From Vibrio tubiashii ATCC 19109 (GTDB lineage Bacteria > Pseudomonadota > Gammaproteobacteria > Enterobacterales > Vibrionaceae), in the NCBI RefSeq assembly GCF_000772105.1, contig NZ_CP009354.1:1798001-1862000 (forward strand): a stretch of 64,000 nucleotides of DNA, given 5' to 3'. Below, piece after piece: positions 28,083 to 37,268 of the stretch. Positions within the stretch are counted from its first letter, which is position 1, and each line of letters begins with the position of its first letter. Made by a program: the position numbers and the translations under genes. The notes beneath the pieces were generated by a model that saw only the letters and a list, made by a program, of their open reading frames with translations, had not been told where the DNA came from and did not search any database.

Positions 28083-30536
28083 CTATAACGAATCTCTTAG
28101 TGATTTCATCGGCGTATTGCGCACCATTCTTAACACTGGAATAGCGCCCGCAACCATCAATGAAAGCATGGCTAAAGCACCAGAATGTAGATACTCCGTC
28201 GGAATAAACTGAACCTCTAAAGTCCAACCAAAAGATTGTTTTATGACGATATCAACCACCAGGTTGGCCAGGGCTAATCCCAAAGGCATGGCTATGAGAA
28301 TCGCTATCGCACCAAATACGAACAGCTGCAAACTGCCCATCAAAATCAACTCTCTTCCAGACATACCTAGGCAGCGCAACAAAGAGATATGCTTTTGACG
28401 CGAGACCTCACCAGCGACAGTGGCAAAGAAAATACCAAACACGGCAATCACAAGCGTAATGTTACCTAGGGTGTCCGCAATCGAGAAGGTGCGATCAAAG
28501 ACTCTCATTGCCTGACTGTGAATGTGGCTGTTATCAAAAATCCGTTCAGCATCGAGCCTGAAGATGGTTTCTAGTCGCCGTTTGAGGCCAATAGGGTTCA
28601 CACCATCATTTAAAACAGCACCGAGGGCAACAGAACCGCTCCCGGCAAAGGCATAAAGCCAGTTGCGATGTGATAGCAGTACTTGATTGTACGGATTGCC
28701 ATAGTCGTAATAAACGCCGACGACTTGCCAACCAGAGCCAAGTTTACCAGTTAAGTCGATATAATCGCCGGGGCGAATGCCAAGCTTAAGGGCCATAGAC
28801 TCACTGATCATCACTCCTTTTGAATGATGCAAATGATACCAATAATTAGGGATACCCAATTTAACTGTTAGTGCGTCAAGTTCCCCTTCTGATGCACCAG
28901 TGCTGACAACTTGCAACGCACCTTTATCGGTTGAGATATCTTTTTCCCAACGCCACCAGACTGAGTCCACTTCCGGCTGTTTGGTCAGCCAAGTGCTCAT
29001 GCGTGCCGCTGCACTATTGTTTGGATAAATGTATAAATCCGCCGCTAGTCGTTGGGTTAACCATTTATCCGTTGTATCTCGAAAACTGCCGACCATAGTC
29101 TCTACGCCAATATTGGCAGCCATTGCCAACATAAACGCCATCGTCGCTACACCACGGTAACTCATGCTCGCCGCTGCGTCAGCAAAGAACCAACGTACCT
29201 TCACCCAACGCAAAGTGTACGACAAGCTTTCAAACACTTTCCAGATAATATAAGGCGTAAAGAGCGCGACACTTAGCAGCATTAACGCAATAATTGCAAA
29301 ACCTGTCTCTTGAGTTTGCGGAGCTTGGTAAAGAGCAATCGCTGCAACACAACACGCACAAGCAATAAGCGCCTGAATAGTAAATTCAGCACCAGCAAAT
29401 CGAACCAGAGATAATCGAGTCGTCAATCGACTTGGTTGAGACCGTAGCAAGCGAACCAAAGGCCAAGCACAAGCCACTATTGCTCCGGCTAACGAAAGAT
29501 AAAAGCTGTATAGGCTAGAGCGCCAGTCCCATGCGATCGACAATCCAATATTGGTATCATACAAATCGCCTAAGCTTGCAGATACCGTTGGAATAAGCTG
29601 ATTAGCCAGTAACATACCTAAGATGTTGCCACATAGCCAACCGACAAAAACTAAGGCAAAGAGTTCGAGTAGCAACGCCTGAGCTAACTGCCAACCCGAC
29701 ACCCCCATCTGTCTTAAATTCCCAACCAGAGGCTGACGTTGAGTCAAGGTCATCGACATGGCTTGATAGAAGATAAATAGCCCAACTAGAAATGCTAGCA
29801 TCCCCATCGCACTCAAGTTCAAATGGAACGCTTCGGTCAATGACTCAAGTTCAGCGCGAGAGCTTCGAGTGAGCACCATACCATTAGGCAGAACAGATTT
29901 GAGTTTAGCGATCTTCTCTTCGGGCATATCCGCACAAGCGATCACCGAGATTCCAGAGCTACGTTCGATCATCCTAAGTAAAGACATATCAGCAACAATA
30001 CGCGTACCGTTCAATCGCCTTTCGGTATCAATACTAATAGGCCCCAGAGCGCTGCCATCGTTTAGCCGAATAAAGTCGCCATTATTCCATTTCATATGCA
30101 GTGCGAGATCTGCACTAACAAGCACAGGATATGGCGGCTTCATTAGCGCAAGAGAAGATATATCATCGAGCAAAGAGCCGGATTCAAACTCGATCATCGC
30201 AACCGGGTCGATTCCAACCAACATTAAGTCGGTTCCGTTTGCCGTCCTTATGCGTAGGCTTTCAAATGGCGCACACTGGTGGAACCCATCACGGCGAAGT
30301 TGAATATAAAAGCCTTGAGGGATCTTGTTTGCTGCGTGCTTGGGACGAATTCGGTAAGGAAGAGGATTAGAGAATAGCTTTTCGCCATGTTCATAGCTCT
30401 GACGGGCATGGCTGTTGATTGAGCTAACACCAACAAGAAGAGAAACACCTAAAGTTAGACCAAGCCAAACTAGGATGATTTGAAAAGGATAACGTCTGTA
30501 ATGACCAAGTAGCGCTTTAACTACGGGCCATAACAT
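28083..30536 (-). CDS. FtsX/MacB-type ABC transporter permease
   Basis: 817 residues with the AttF/AttG-like layout: an N-terminal helix (ILVWLGLTLGVSLLVGVSSI), a large periplasmic loop, then FtsX helices near 240-400, a second cluster near 415-520, another soluble domain (GIRPGDYIDLTGKLGSGWQVVGVYYD) and C-terminal FtsX helices near 690-805 (VSRQKHISLLRCLGMSGREL). It is thus a duplicated FtsX permease in one chain. Its start overlaps the ATPase gene by 20 bases. Together with the ATPase and the COG5621 protein it probably forms a lipoprotein- or lipid-handling exporter; the substrate is unknown. Confidence 0.88.
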   Translation of the reverse strand: MLWPVVKALLGHYRRYPFQIILVWLGLTLGVSLLVGVSSINSHARQSYEHGEKLFSNPLPYRIRPKHAANKIPQGFYIQLRRDGFHQCAPFESLRIRTANGTDLMLVGIDPVAMIEFESGSLLDDISSLALMKPPYPVLVSADLALHMKWNNGDFIRLNDGSALGPISIDTERRLNGTRIVADMSLLRMIERSSGISVIACADMPEEKIAKLKSVLPNGMVLTRSSRAELESLTEAFHLNLSAMGMLAFLVGLFIFYQAMSMTLTQRQPLVGNLRQMGVSGWQLAQALLLELFALVFVGWLCGNILGMLLANQLIPTVSASLGDLYDTNIGLSIAWDWRSSLYSFYLSLAGAIVACAWPLVRLLRSQPSRLTTRLSLVRFAGAEFTIQALIACACCVAAIALYQAPQTQETGFAIIALMLLSVALFTPYIIWKVFESLSYTLRWVKVRWFFADAAASMSYRGVATMAFMLAMAANIGVETMVGSFRDTTDKWLTQRLAADLYIYPNNSAAARMSTWLTKQPEVDSVWWRWEKDISTDKGALQVVSTGASEGELDALTVKLGIPNYWYHLHHSKGVMISESMALKLGIRPGDYIDLTGKLGSGWQVVGVYYDYGNPYNQVLLSHRNWLYAFAGSGSVALGAVLNDGVNPIGLKRRLETIFRLDAERIFDNSHIHSQAMRVFDRTFSIADTLGNITLVIAVFGIFFATVAGEVSRQKHISLLRCLGMSGRELILMGSLQLFVFGAIAILIAMPLGLALANLVVDIVIKQSFGWTLEVQFIPTEYLHSGALAMLSLMVAGAIPVLRMVRNTPMKSLRDSL

Positions 30537-31188
30537 GAAGCTGTCCTCCTTGTAGCCTTATCTTCCCTTCCATATGTTCAGCAACACGTTCACTGTGCGT
30601 TACTAAAAGCAGGGTACAATCGAGCTGTTTGGTCAATGTAGTCAGAAGACGCATCACCGCTTCGGCGTTGCGTTCATCTAAGCTACCTGTTGGTTCGTCT
30701 GCCAACAAGATCTTAGGTTCCATATAAAGCGCACGAGCAATGGCTGCCCTTTGCTGCTGACCACCAGACACCTCTTCTGGATAGCGCCCCAATAGAGGCA
30801 TCAAATCAAGTGCAGAGAGAATTTGTCGCCAAAGCCCAGAATCTTCAGGTAGACCTTTGAGCTGCCGACAAAAGCGAATGTTGTCGGCAATATTTAGGGT
30901 AGGAAGAAGGTTAAACTGCTGAAAGATAAGACCAATATTGTTTCGACGATAGGCAGTTCGTTTGGTTTCCGCGACTTCATGCATTGAGAACTTAGGGAAA
31001 GCAACCTCACCAGAATCTACGGTATCTAAGCCGGCAATCAAGTTAAGTAAAGTACTCTTTCCAGAGCCACTCTCACCCATTAAAGCTATCTGTTCTCCTT
31101 GCTTTAATGACAACTCAGCACCTTGTAAAACGGGGTGAAACTCACCACCATCTACATAGCCCTTACATAGGTCTGTTAGTTGTAACAT
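30517..31188 (-). CDS. LolD/MacB-type ABC transporter ATPase
   Basis: A 223-residue cytoplasmic nucleotide-binding subunit. Walker A is GESGSGKSTLL (near 37-47), the Q-loop lies in IFQQFNLLPTLNIADNI, the signature motif is EVSGGQQQRAAIARAL, Walker B is ILLADEPTGSLDE, and the H-loop is LLVTHSERVAEH. This motif set is typical of the LolD/MacB branch that drives FtsX-type permeases. It is the first gene of the operon and overlaps the permease gene by 20 bases, so the products are probably made in a fixed ratio. Confidence 0.95.
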   Translation of the reverse strand: MLQLTDLCKGYVDGGEFHPVLQGAELSLKQGEQIALMGESGSGKSTLLNLIAGLDTVDSGEVAFPKFSMHEVAETKRTAYRRNNIGLIFQQFNLLPTLNIADNIRFCRQLKGLPEDSGLWRQILSALDLMPLLGRYPEEVSGGQQQRAAIARALYMEPKILLADEPTGSLDERNAEAVMRLLTTLTKQLDCTLLLVTHSERVAEHMEGKIRLQGGQLHVMARS

Positions 31189-31311
31189 CTATACTCTCGA
31201 AAACCTTAAAAATAGGAATGTGAATCTACACTAAATCGTCGAATCAAGAAAGTATTTTGGATACTAGATCACAAGATATGCATCGAAACACTATAAACTT
31301 ACGTTCAAAGT

Positions 31312-32688
31312 CTAATTTTCGATCAAATTCCGAATCCATTTGCGTGTCTGCATGCGATAGAGAGACGCGAACCATTTGATGACCTCTTCAGTCAAAAACA
31401 GCAAATAGATCCATTCCGGTTTCCATCCGAGACCAATCGCAGCGAAAGCGGCTAAAGGAATACCAATCAACCACTGCGCGACAAGGTCTTGATATAAACA
31501 GAACTTAACGTCGCCACCCGCTCGAAGCACACCTACAATAGTCATCATAGGAAGGGAGCGGAGAATAATCCCGACGCTCATCACTAGCATGAACTTCTCG
31601 GACAGGGCTCGTGTTTCTGGTGTAAGTGCGCTAAACGCATCTAAAACCAAACCTTGAACCAGATAAAGCACAACAGCTACGACAACACCGACAAGGACGC
31701 TAAGTATCGTTACCCCAATCGCTTGATAGTATACTTCATCGTATTTCTTTGCCCCGATTTGGTTGCCGACGAGTACTGCGGCGGCGTTTGACATCCCAAT
31801 CAACAGAGCCAGCGCAATCGACTCCACCGGTGACATCACTGACAATGCAGCTAAGCCTTGTACGCCTGATTGTCCCATAATGGCATGGTAAGCGAATAAG
31901 CCACCTGCCCAAGCAAGAAAGTTAAATGTGGTTGGGAGCGATAACTTCAAAAACTTGATGACACGAGTCAATTCAAGCACATTGCGAAGGTCGTTAGCGC
32001 TAAAGGCAAGTAAATGTTTTTTGGCATACAAGTAGCCAAATAAAGTAGCGACTTCTATTGCACCACTTAACACCGTCGCAATTGCCGCTCCTTTAATGCC
32101 CATGGCTGGGACACCCAACTTACCAAAAATGAATACCCAGTTAAGAAAGATGTTGGAGAGAATTCCGATGCCGCTGAAAAAGGTACTAAGACCCGGTTTG
32201 TGCATCGCTCTCAGGCCTACTGCCATACTCGCAACGCAAGCTACTGCAAACATACTTACTGAGGTGATCACTAAGTATTCAGCACCTAACTGAATAACTT
32301 CCGGATCGTTGGTTGCTAAGCCCATCACCTGCGTTGGAAACAAAATAAACAGCAAAGCGGTAATCGCGGCAAAAACCATACATACCAACCAAGTCAGCGC
32401 GGTACTCTCCCTAACCCCTTTGCGATCACTCGCTCCCCAATACTGAGCGGTAAGCAGAGCACCACCTGTTGTGACCCCGACCAACATAATGGTGGTGACA
32501 AAAGTAGCGCGAGCCGCAACTCCAACCGCCGCAATTTCAGCTTCGCCAAGCTGACCCAACATCAAAACATCGACCAAGCTTCGGCTCGAAAACATGATAC
32601 TTTGTAAAGTGATTGGCAAAGCAATCGCGATCAAGCGTCTAATAAAATCGCCACGGGTATGGGTTAAAACTTGGGAAAGAGTTATCAA
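31312..32688 (-). CDS. MATE-family multidrug efflux transporter
   Basis: 458 residues, twelve predicted helices, in two MATE halves beginning RRLIAIALPITLQSIMFSSRSLVDVLMLGQLG and TRVIKFLKLSLPTTFNFLAW. Family motifs include AAVGVAARATF and IGMSNAAAVLVGNQIGAKKYDE. MATE pumps exchange cationic drugs for sodium or protons; Vibrio has several paralogs and I cannot assign which one this is. It is a single-gene unit, divergent from the SDR gene. Confidence 0.92.
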   Translation of the reverse strand: MITLSQVLTHTRGDFIRRLIAIALPITLQSIMFSSRSLVDVLMLGQLGEAEIAAVGVAARATFVTTIMLVGVTTGGALLTAQYWGASDRKGVRESTALTWLVCMVFAAITALLFILFPTQVMGLATNDPEVIQLGAEYLVITSVSMFAVACVASMAVGLRAMHKPGLSTFFSGIGILSNIFLNWVFIFGKLGVPAMGIKGAAIATVLSGAIEVATLFGYLYAKKHLLAFSANDLRNVLELTRVIKFLKLSLPTTFNFLAWAGGLFAYHAIMGQSGVQGLAALSVMSPVESIALALLIGMSNAAAVLVGNQIGAKKYDEVYYQAIGVTILSVLVGVVVAVVLYLVQGLVLDAFSALTPETRALSEKFMLVMSVGIILRSLPMMTIVGVLRAGGDVKFCLYQDLVAQWLIGIPLAAFAAIGLGWKPEWIYLLFLTEEVIKWFASLYRMQTRKWIRNLIEN

Positions 32689-32790
32689 TCGCGCACCTCA
32701 AAATGCAACAGTATGAAAAGAGAGAAAAAATGAGTCGACTATTATATGATCAGTCGGAATATGAAACCATAAAAACCACAGGGGTTAGGG

Positions 32791-34224
32791 ATGAAAAATG
32801 TGCTGGTTTTGGGTGCCTCTGGATACGTAGGTTCACAACTCCTATCTCAGCTATGTGATCGCGGCTATCATGTTACTGCGGCCGCTAGGCAAATAGACTA
32901 CCTTAAAGCCCGTGTTGAGCCTCATCCAAACCTAACGCTACGCTATCTCGACCTTGCAGACGAGGCTGCGACTAAAGAGTTAATCCCTCATTTCGACCTA
33001 ATCTATTTTCTGGTCCACGGCATGGCGCATGGGCACGATTTCTTAAACTACGAAATTTCATTAGCCGAGAATTTTAACAATGCCCTAACCCAGAGCGCCG
33101 TTAAGCATGTGATTTACCTAAGTGCGATTCAACCGCAAACTGGGGACTCTAGCCACCTCAAAGCACGCCGAATGACAGGAGATATTATTCGCAAGTCAGG
33201 CGTGCCGATCACTGAGCTTCGAGCCGGAGTAATCATCGGCCCGGGTTCTGCGGCGTTTGAGATCATGCGTGACTTTGTTTACAACATGCCGATTCTCATT
33301 ACACCAAAGTGGGTTGAGTCTAAGGCAAACCCAATCGCACTAGAAAACCTCAATCACTATTTATTATCTGTTGCCGAAGAATCACCGACACAGCATCAGC
33401 TCTATGAAGTGGGCGGGCCAGATACGCTCAGTTATCGCCAACAGTTTAAAGTCATCGCGAATACAATCAATAAGCCTATCTCCATTTGGCCTACTTCCCT
33501 ACTCACACCTAAGATGGCTTCTCAATGGCTTGGCGTAGTGACTTCCGTTCCCTCAAGTATTGGAGCGGCGTTACTGTCGGGACTAGAGCATGACTTCATC
33601 GCTGATAGCCAAGCAATCAATAGCAAATACCCCCAACCCCTTGTCTCATTCAATGAAATGGTTGCGAACAGTATCGAGCAAGAAGGAAAATTTGTACGAA
33701 GTAATGTTTGGGGCTTTGACCCTGCGGCTCTCTCGCGCTGGCAGCCGGGTTATGGTTATTACCCAAAACAGACTGGCGCCGAAATAGAAACCGAGCTTTC
33801 GTCTACTCAATTATGGAAACTCGTTAAGCAGATCGGCAGTAGAAAAGAGGGTTACTTCTTTGCCAACATCCTTTGGCGTACCCGTGAGTGGCTCGATATC
33901 TTCTTTGGTGGCGGAAAACCGATTAGACGTTCGCCTCCCGGACCTGAATTACAGGTTGGAGACCATATCGATTCATGGAAAGTGATTCGCTGTGAACAAA
34001 ATCAATTCATCTCATTGCTGTTTGGTATGAAGGGCCCCGGTTTAGGCCGATTAGAGTTTTTGATTGAGGATTTAGGAGAGAAAAGAAAGCTAACAGTCAC
34101 CGCGTGGTGGCACCCGCAAGGCTTCAGAGGTCTTTTGTACTGGTTTGCGATGATGCCAGCCCACCTTTTCATCTTTAAAGGTATGGTCAAAGCCATCGTT
34201 AAAAAAGCAAAAGAGCTTCCATAA
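32791..34224 (+). CDS. NAD(P)-binding SDR-family protein with C-terminal DUF2867 domain
   Basis: 477 residues. Residues 1-300 are an atypical extended SDR (NmrA-like): the dinucleotide loop is VLVLGASGYVGSQLLSQL, strand 4 is IYLSAIQP, and a complete active-site YxxxK is absent. Residues 315-477 are DUF2867, with WRTREWLDIFFGGGKPIRR, GDHIDSWKVIR and TVTAWWHPQGFRGLLYW. This fused family is widespread but uncharacterised; a redox or lipid-related role is possible. It stands alone with its own terminator hairpin. Confidence 0.85.
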   Translation: MKNVLVLGASGYVGSQLLSQLCDRGYHVTAAARQIDYLKARVEPHPNLTLRYLDLADEAATKELIPHFDLIYFLVHGMAHGHDFLNYEISLAENFNNALTQSAVKHVIYLSAIQPQTGDSSHLKARRMTGDIIRKSGVPITELRAGVIIGPGSAAFEIMRDFVYNMPILITPKWVESKANPIALENLNHYLLSVAEESPTQHQLYEVGGPDTLSYRQQFKVIANTINKPISIWPTSLLTPKMASQWLGVVTSVPSSIGAALLSGLEHDFIADSQAINSKYPQPLVSFNEMVANSIEQEGKFVRSNVWGFDPAALSRWQPGYGYYPKQTGAEIETELSSTQLWKLVKQIGSRKEGYFFANILWRTREWLDIFFGGGKPIRRSPPGPELQVGDHIDSWKVIRCEQNQFISLLFGMKGPGLGRLEFLIEDLGEKRKLTVTAWWHPQGFRGLLYWFAMMPAHLFIFKGMVKAIVKKAKELP

Positions 34225-34235
34225 TAGAAGCTCTT
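34211..34235 (+). terminator. Terminator hairpin spanning the SDR stop codon
   Basis: AAGAGCTTC (34211-34219) pairs with GAAGCTCTT (34227-34235); the stop codon TAA lies in the seven-base loop. The following T tract is weak. Confidence 0.5.
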
Positions 34236-34258
34236 GTCGATTAATTTTCTCAGGTAAT

Positions 34259-34918
34259 TTACACCGTTAAACTGAGTGGAATCTCAGCTAATCGGTCACC
34301 TCGGTTGGCTGGAAAGACTAAGTATTCACCGTGATATTTCACGTTGGATTTATAGTCCGTTACCTTGTGAACCATAAAGCCAGCCGCAGAGGCTTTCTCG
34401 ACAAAATCAGCATGGTGACCGCGTACAAACCAACTCATCGGTTTGATCATATCTTCACCATCAAAGCTGCTTTCGCACTGCTCGGTACACATGGCAAGAG
34501 AGTTTGGCCCCTCAGTAAAGATTTGTACTTTGCCGCAACCGACCAGTTCTTCCGAGGTTGTAACTTCCCAGCCCTGCTCTTCCATCATGTCGATGAAATT
34601 ATTGATCTCATGATCTTTAAGAATGCGATCTTCTTGGTCTTGAGGGAAAAACTGAGCATAGAACTTGGAAATTCGCTGAAACGTCTGCATTAAGCCCGCA
34701 TTGTTGCCCTTTGAGCGACCCGTCTTCTGCCAACGGATTAAATCGTCCGCCACAACACGTGGAAACTGTTGTGATTTAATGGCTTTAGTAATCCAACGAA
34801 CCAAATAAAGGTTGTTTGCTGTTGGCCCATTAGTGAGTTTTCCAGCTTTGTGCTCATTGGTAATCTCTTCTAGAGCCTTATTCACTAATTTTTGTATTTC
34901 TACCGTATATTCAGACAT
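34259..34918 (-). CDS. DUF2913-family protein
   Basis: 219 residues from the ATG ending at 34918, which overlaps the stop of the upstream bcr-like gene (TAATG). A longer frame would run into that gene. The protein is soluble and charged, with the recognisable stretches LYLVRWITKAIKSQQFPR and WQKTGRSKGNNAGLMQTF, and several cysteines (VGCGKVQIF, AMCTEQCESSF). I recognise the DUF2913 family of Vibrio and relatives but no known function. Translational coupling to an efflux gene is the only functional clue. Confidence 0.75.
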   Translation of the reverse strand: MSEYTVEIQKLVNKALEEITNEHKAGKLTNGPTANNLYLVRWITKAIKSQQFPRVVADDLIRWQKTGRSKGNNAGLMQTFQRISKFYAQFFPQDQEDRILKDHEINNFIDMMEEQGWEVTTSEELVGCGKVQIFTEGPNSLAMCTEQCESSFDGEDMIKPMSWFVRGHHADFVEKASAAGFMVHKVTDYKSNVKYHGEYLVFPANRGDRLAEIPLSLTV

Positions 34919-36123
34919 TACGCCTTTCTTCCAAATATCCAATAACAAGCCGCAGAGATGACTGAACATGCACTCATCACTGTAATCATCGGCCATGTTA
35001 CACCGCCTGGCATCATTGCCACGACAGCACCAATAACTGAACCTGTACCAAAGCGCAGAGTTCCTGCCAACGAAGACGCCGTTCCCGCCATCGTTGGGTA
35101 GCCACTTAACAACAGTCCCATGGAGTTACTACCAATTGTCGATAATGTGCCAATAAACATCACAACAAAAATGACCGTTCCCCATAGGCCCGCATCTAAC
35201 AGCCAAGTAACAAATAAACCAATACCCGCAATGAGTTGAACAATCAGTCCAAAGCGCAACATGGTATGTGAGCCGAGCTTTTTAACCAGTCGCCCGTTGA
35301 TGCTTGTCATTATGATCATCGCGACAATGTTCAAACCGAACAGATAACCGAACTGCTCAGGCCTCACACCATAAATATCAATGTAGACAAAGGAACCCGC
35401 AGTTAAAAAGGCAAACATCCCGGCAAACGAAAATGCTCCAGAAAAAATCAGCCCCATCGCCACTGGGTTTTTCGCCAATTTGAGATAATTACGTAACGTA
35501 TTACGAATTCGAAATGGCTGCTTGTTCTCAGCACTTAACGTTTCTGGAATCTTCCACAGCACTAAGCAAATAACGACGACAGAGAATGCTGCCAGAATCC
35601 AGAAAATCGCACGCCAGCCAAACCACACCGCAACGTATCCACCAATCATAGGGGCGATAAGTGGTGCAATGGTAATGACTAATGTGACGAACGACATCGC
35701 ACGGGCAAAGTCTTCGCGGTCAAACATGTCTCGAACAACGGCTTGAATAATCACCGCAGCAGCAGCGCCTGCAAAGCCTTGCGCCGTTCGGACCCAAGTT
35801 AACGCTTCAATACCGGTTGTTGTGGCACTCACTACAGCTGCCAGACCAAAGAAGAGCACGCCCAGAATTAAAACCGGACGACGACCATAACTATCGGCTA
35901 ATGGTCCATGAATCAACTGACCTAACGCAAATCCAGCGGTATAAGCAGTTAACGTAATTTGCACCGCCCCTTCAGCAACACCAAGATCTCTGGCGATCGT
36001 TGGCATCGCAGGCAAATACATATCAATCGCTAACGGGGTTAATGCACCAATGGCACCCAAAACAAGGAATAACAGAAAACTGATTTGTGGGGCCTTGGTT
36101 TGATCTAAGGTTCTCTCAGACAT
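34918..36123 (-). CDS. Bcr/CflA-family multidrug efflux MFS transporter
   Basis: 401 residues with twelve helices. The family signatures are FLLFLVLGAIGALTPLAID, DMYLPAMPTIARDLGV and the motif A-type loop GPLADSYGRRPVLILG. Such proteins are proton-driven exporters of drugs such as bicyclomycin and of peptides or amino acids. In E. coli bcr also lies beside rsuA and yejH(radD), as here. It is followed by a DUF2913 gene with a one-base overlap. Substrates cannot be read from the sequence. Confidence 0.92.
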   Translation of the reverse strand: MSERTLDQTKAPQISFLLFLVLGAIGALTPLAIDMYLPAMPTIARDLGVAEGAVQITLTAYTAGFALGQLIHGPLADSYGRRPVLILGVLFFGLAAVVSATTTGIEALTWVRTAQGFAGAAAAVIIQAVVRDMFDREDFARAMSFVTLVITIAPLIAPMIGGYVAVWFGWRAIFWILAAFSVVVICLVLWKIPETLSAENKQPFRIRNTLRNYLKLAKNPVAMGLIFSGAFSFAGMFAFLTAGSFVYIDIYGVRPEQFGYLFGLNIVAMIIMTSINGRLVKKLGSHTMLRFGLIVQLIAGIGLFVTWLLDAGLWGTVIFVVMFIGTLSTIGSNSMGLLLSGYPTMAGTASSLAGTLRFGTGSVIGAVVAMMPGGVTWPMITVMSACSVISAACYWIFGRKA

Positions 36124-36192
36124 AAATCTCCTACTCGGTTGCGAATCAGATGCAGCTTCCGTGCTGCAACCAAACAGAATAAATGAACACCG

Positions 36193-36370
36193 ATACCAAT
36201 CAGAACAAATATCTGGTCATTCTTGCTGGTTAAAATCGCTGATAGCTGCGTTATAGCTATGTTTTCAAAGAGTGGTGTAGGTAGGTCAACTAGCTAGCTG
36301 CAATCTATGCCTTGCTCTAAGCAATTTTTCCTGCGCAATTATCTGAACACCTATTTATCCAGATTGGTAT
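36193..36370. repeat. 178-bp repeat-like element with inverted ends (MITE-like)
   Basis: The left end ATACCAATCAGAACAAAT (36193-36210) and the right end ATTTATCCAGATTGGTAT (36353-36370) are inverted copies with 15 of 18 matches. Inside is AT-rich sequence with GCTAGCTGCAATCTATGCC and no open frame. It fills most of the 370-base gap between the bcr-like gene and rsuA. The rest of that gap (36371-36493) shows no feature. The end motif is related to the arms of the 13436-13508 palindrome. Confidence 0.6.
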
Positions 36371-36493
36371 AAAGTGTTATGGACTGTTGACCTTATGCGG
36401 TTAACAGACCTAAAGTGAATCGATCTATATTCAATCAATTCTGTCTAAAAGACTAGTTCCTAGATGGAAATAAAGTATTTCCTCAATAAAGAA

Positions 36494-37195
36494 TTAATTC
36501 CAAACAGAGTCAATTTCTTCTTGAGTTAAATAGCGGTATTCACCCGGTTCTAAGGTTTCGCATAGCTCGATTTCACCAATGCGCTCACGGTGAAGATGCT
36601 CAACTTTATTGCCAAGTGCAGCAAACATACGCTTCACTTGGTGGTACTTACCTTCGGTGATGGTCAGTAACACCTCTTTCTCGTCTTCATCTACCACTTC
36701 TAACTTCGCAGGCAGGGTCAAGCCTTTCTCATTTCTTAATTGAATACCTTCGGCAAACTTCACTGCATAATCCGCTTGGAGTGGATCAACCAGCCACACT
36801 CGGTAAGTTTTCTCACACTTGTGTTTAGGCGAAGTGATTCGGTGCGACCATTGGCCATCATCAGTAATCAAAACAAGACCAGTAGTATCAACATCAAGGC
36901 GACCAGCAAAGTGCAAGTCTTCCATTTTGACTTCATCTAACAACATAAATGCCGTCTGGTTGAAACCATCTTCATGCGAACAAACAAAACCATCTGGCTT
37001 AAAAAGCATGATGTAGCGAGGGCCCGGCTTTTGAATTTCTCGGCCTTGCCATTCTACCGTGCACTCTTCAGTCACCTTAGTTGCGCCACTTTTCTGCACT
37101 ACGTCATTGACGGTGACTTCACCACTTTTAATGATTTTTGTTGCTTCTTTACGTGTTGCCCCAAGTGCATCACATAGATATTTATCTAAACGCAT
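36494..37195 (-). CDS. rsuA: 16S rRNA pseudouridine(516) synthase
   Basis: RsuA makes the single pseudouridine of 16S rRNA. The 233-residue protein has an N-terminal S4 RNA-binding domain (MRLDKYLCDALGATRKEATK) and the catalytic aspartate in HFAGRLDVDTTGLVLITDDG near residue 102. The later motif KYHQVKRMFAALGNKVEHL is the RsuA/RluB family signature. It is divergent from radD, with only 73 bases between starts, matching the bcr-rsuA-radD order in E. coli. Confidence 0.95.
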   Translation of the reverse strand: MRLDKYLCDALGATRKEATKIIKSGEVTVNDVVQKSGATKVTEECTVEWQGREIQKPGPRYIMLFKPDGFVCSHEDGFNQTAFMLLDEVKMEDLHFAGRLDVDTTGLVLITDDGQWSHRITSPKHKCEKTYRVWLVDPLQADYAVKFAEGIQLRNEKGLTLPAKLEVVDEDEKEVLLTITEGKYHQVKRMFAALGNKVEHLHRERIGEIELCETLEPGEYRYLTQEEIDSVWN

Positions 37196-37268
37196 GAATA
37201 CCTCATCTTTGCTAGGTGGGGTATTATAGTGCGACTAGACTAAATAGTTGAGCTATTTCACACATTTT

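Noticed and set aside
34919..34996. Longer start for the DUF2913 gene
   Set aside because: It overlaps the conserved end of the Bcr-like transporter; the TAATG junction gives a coupled start.
36240..36340. Remnant of a transposase gene inside the 178-bp element
   Set aside because: No open frame of useful length occurs on either strand within the inverted ends.
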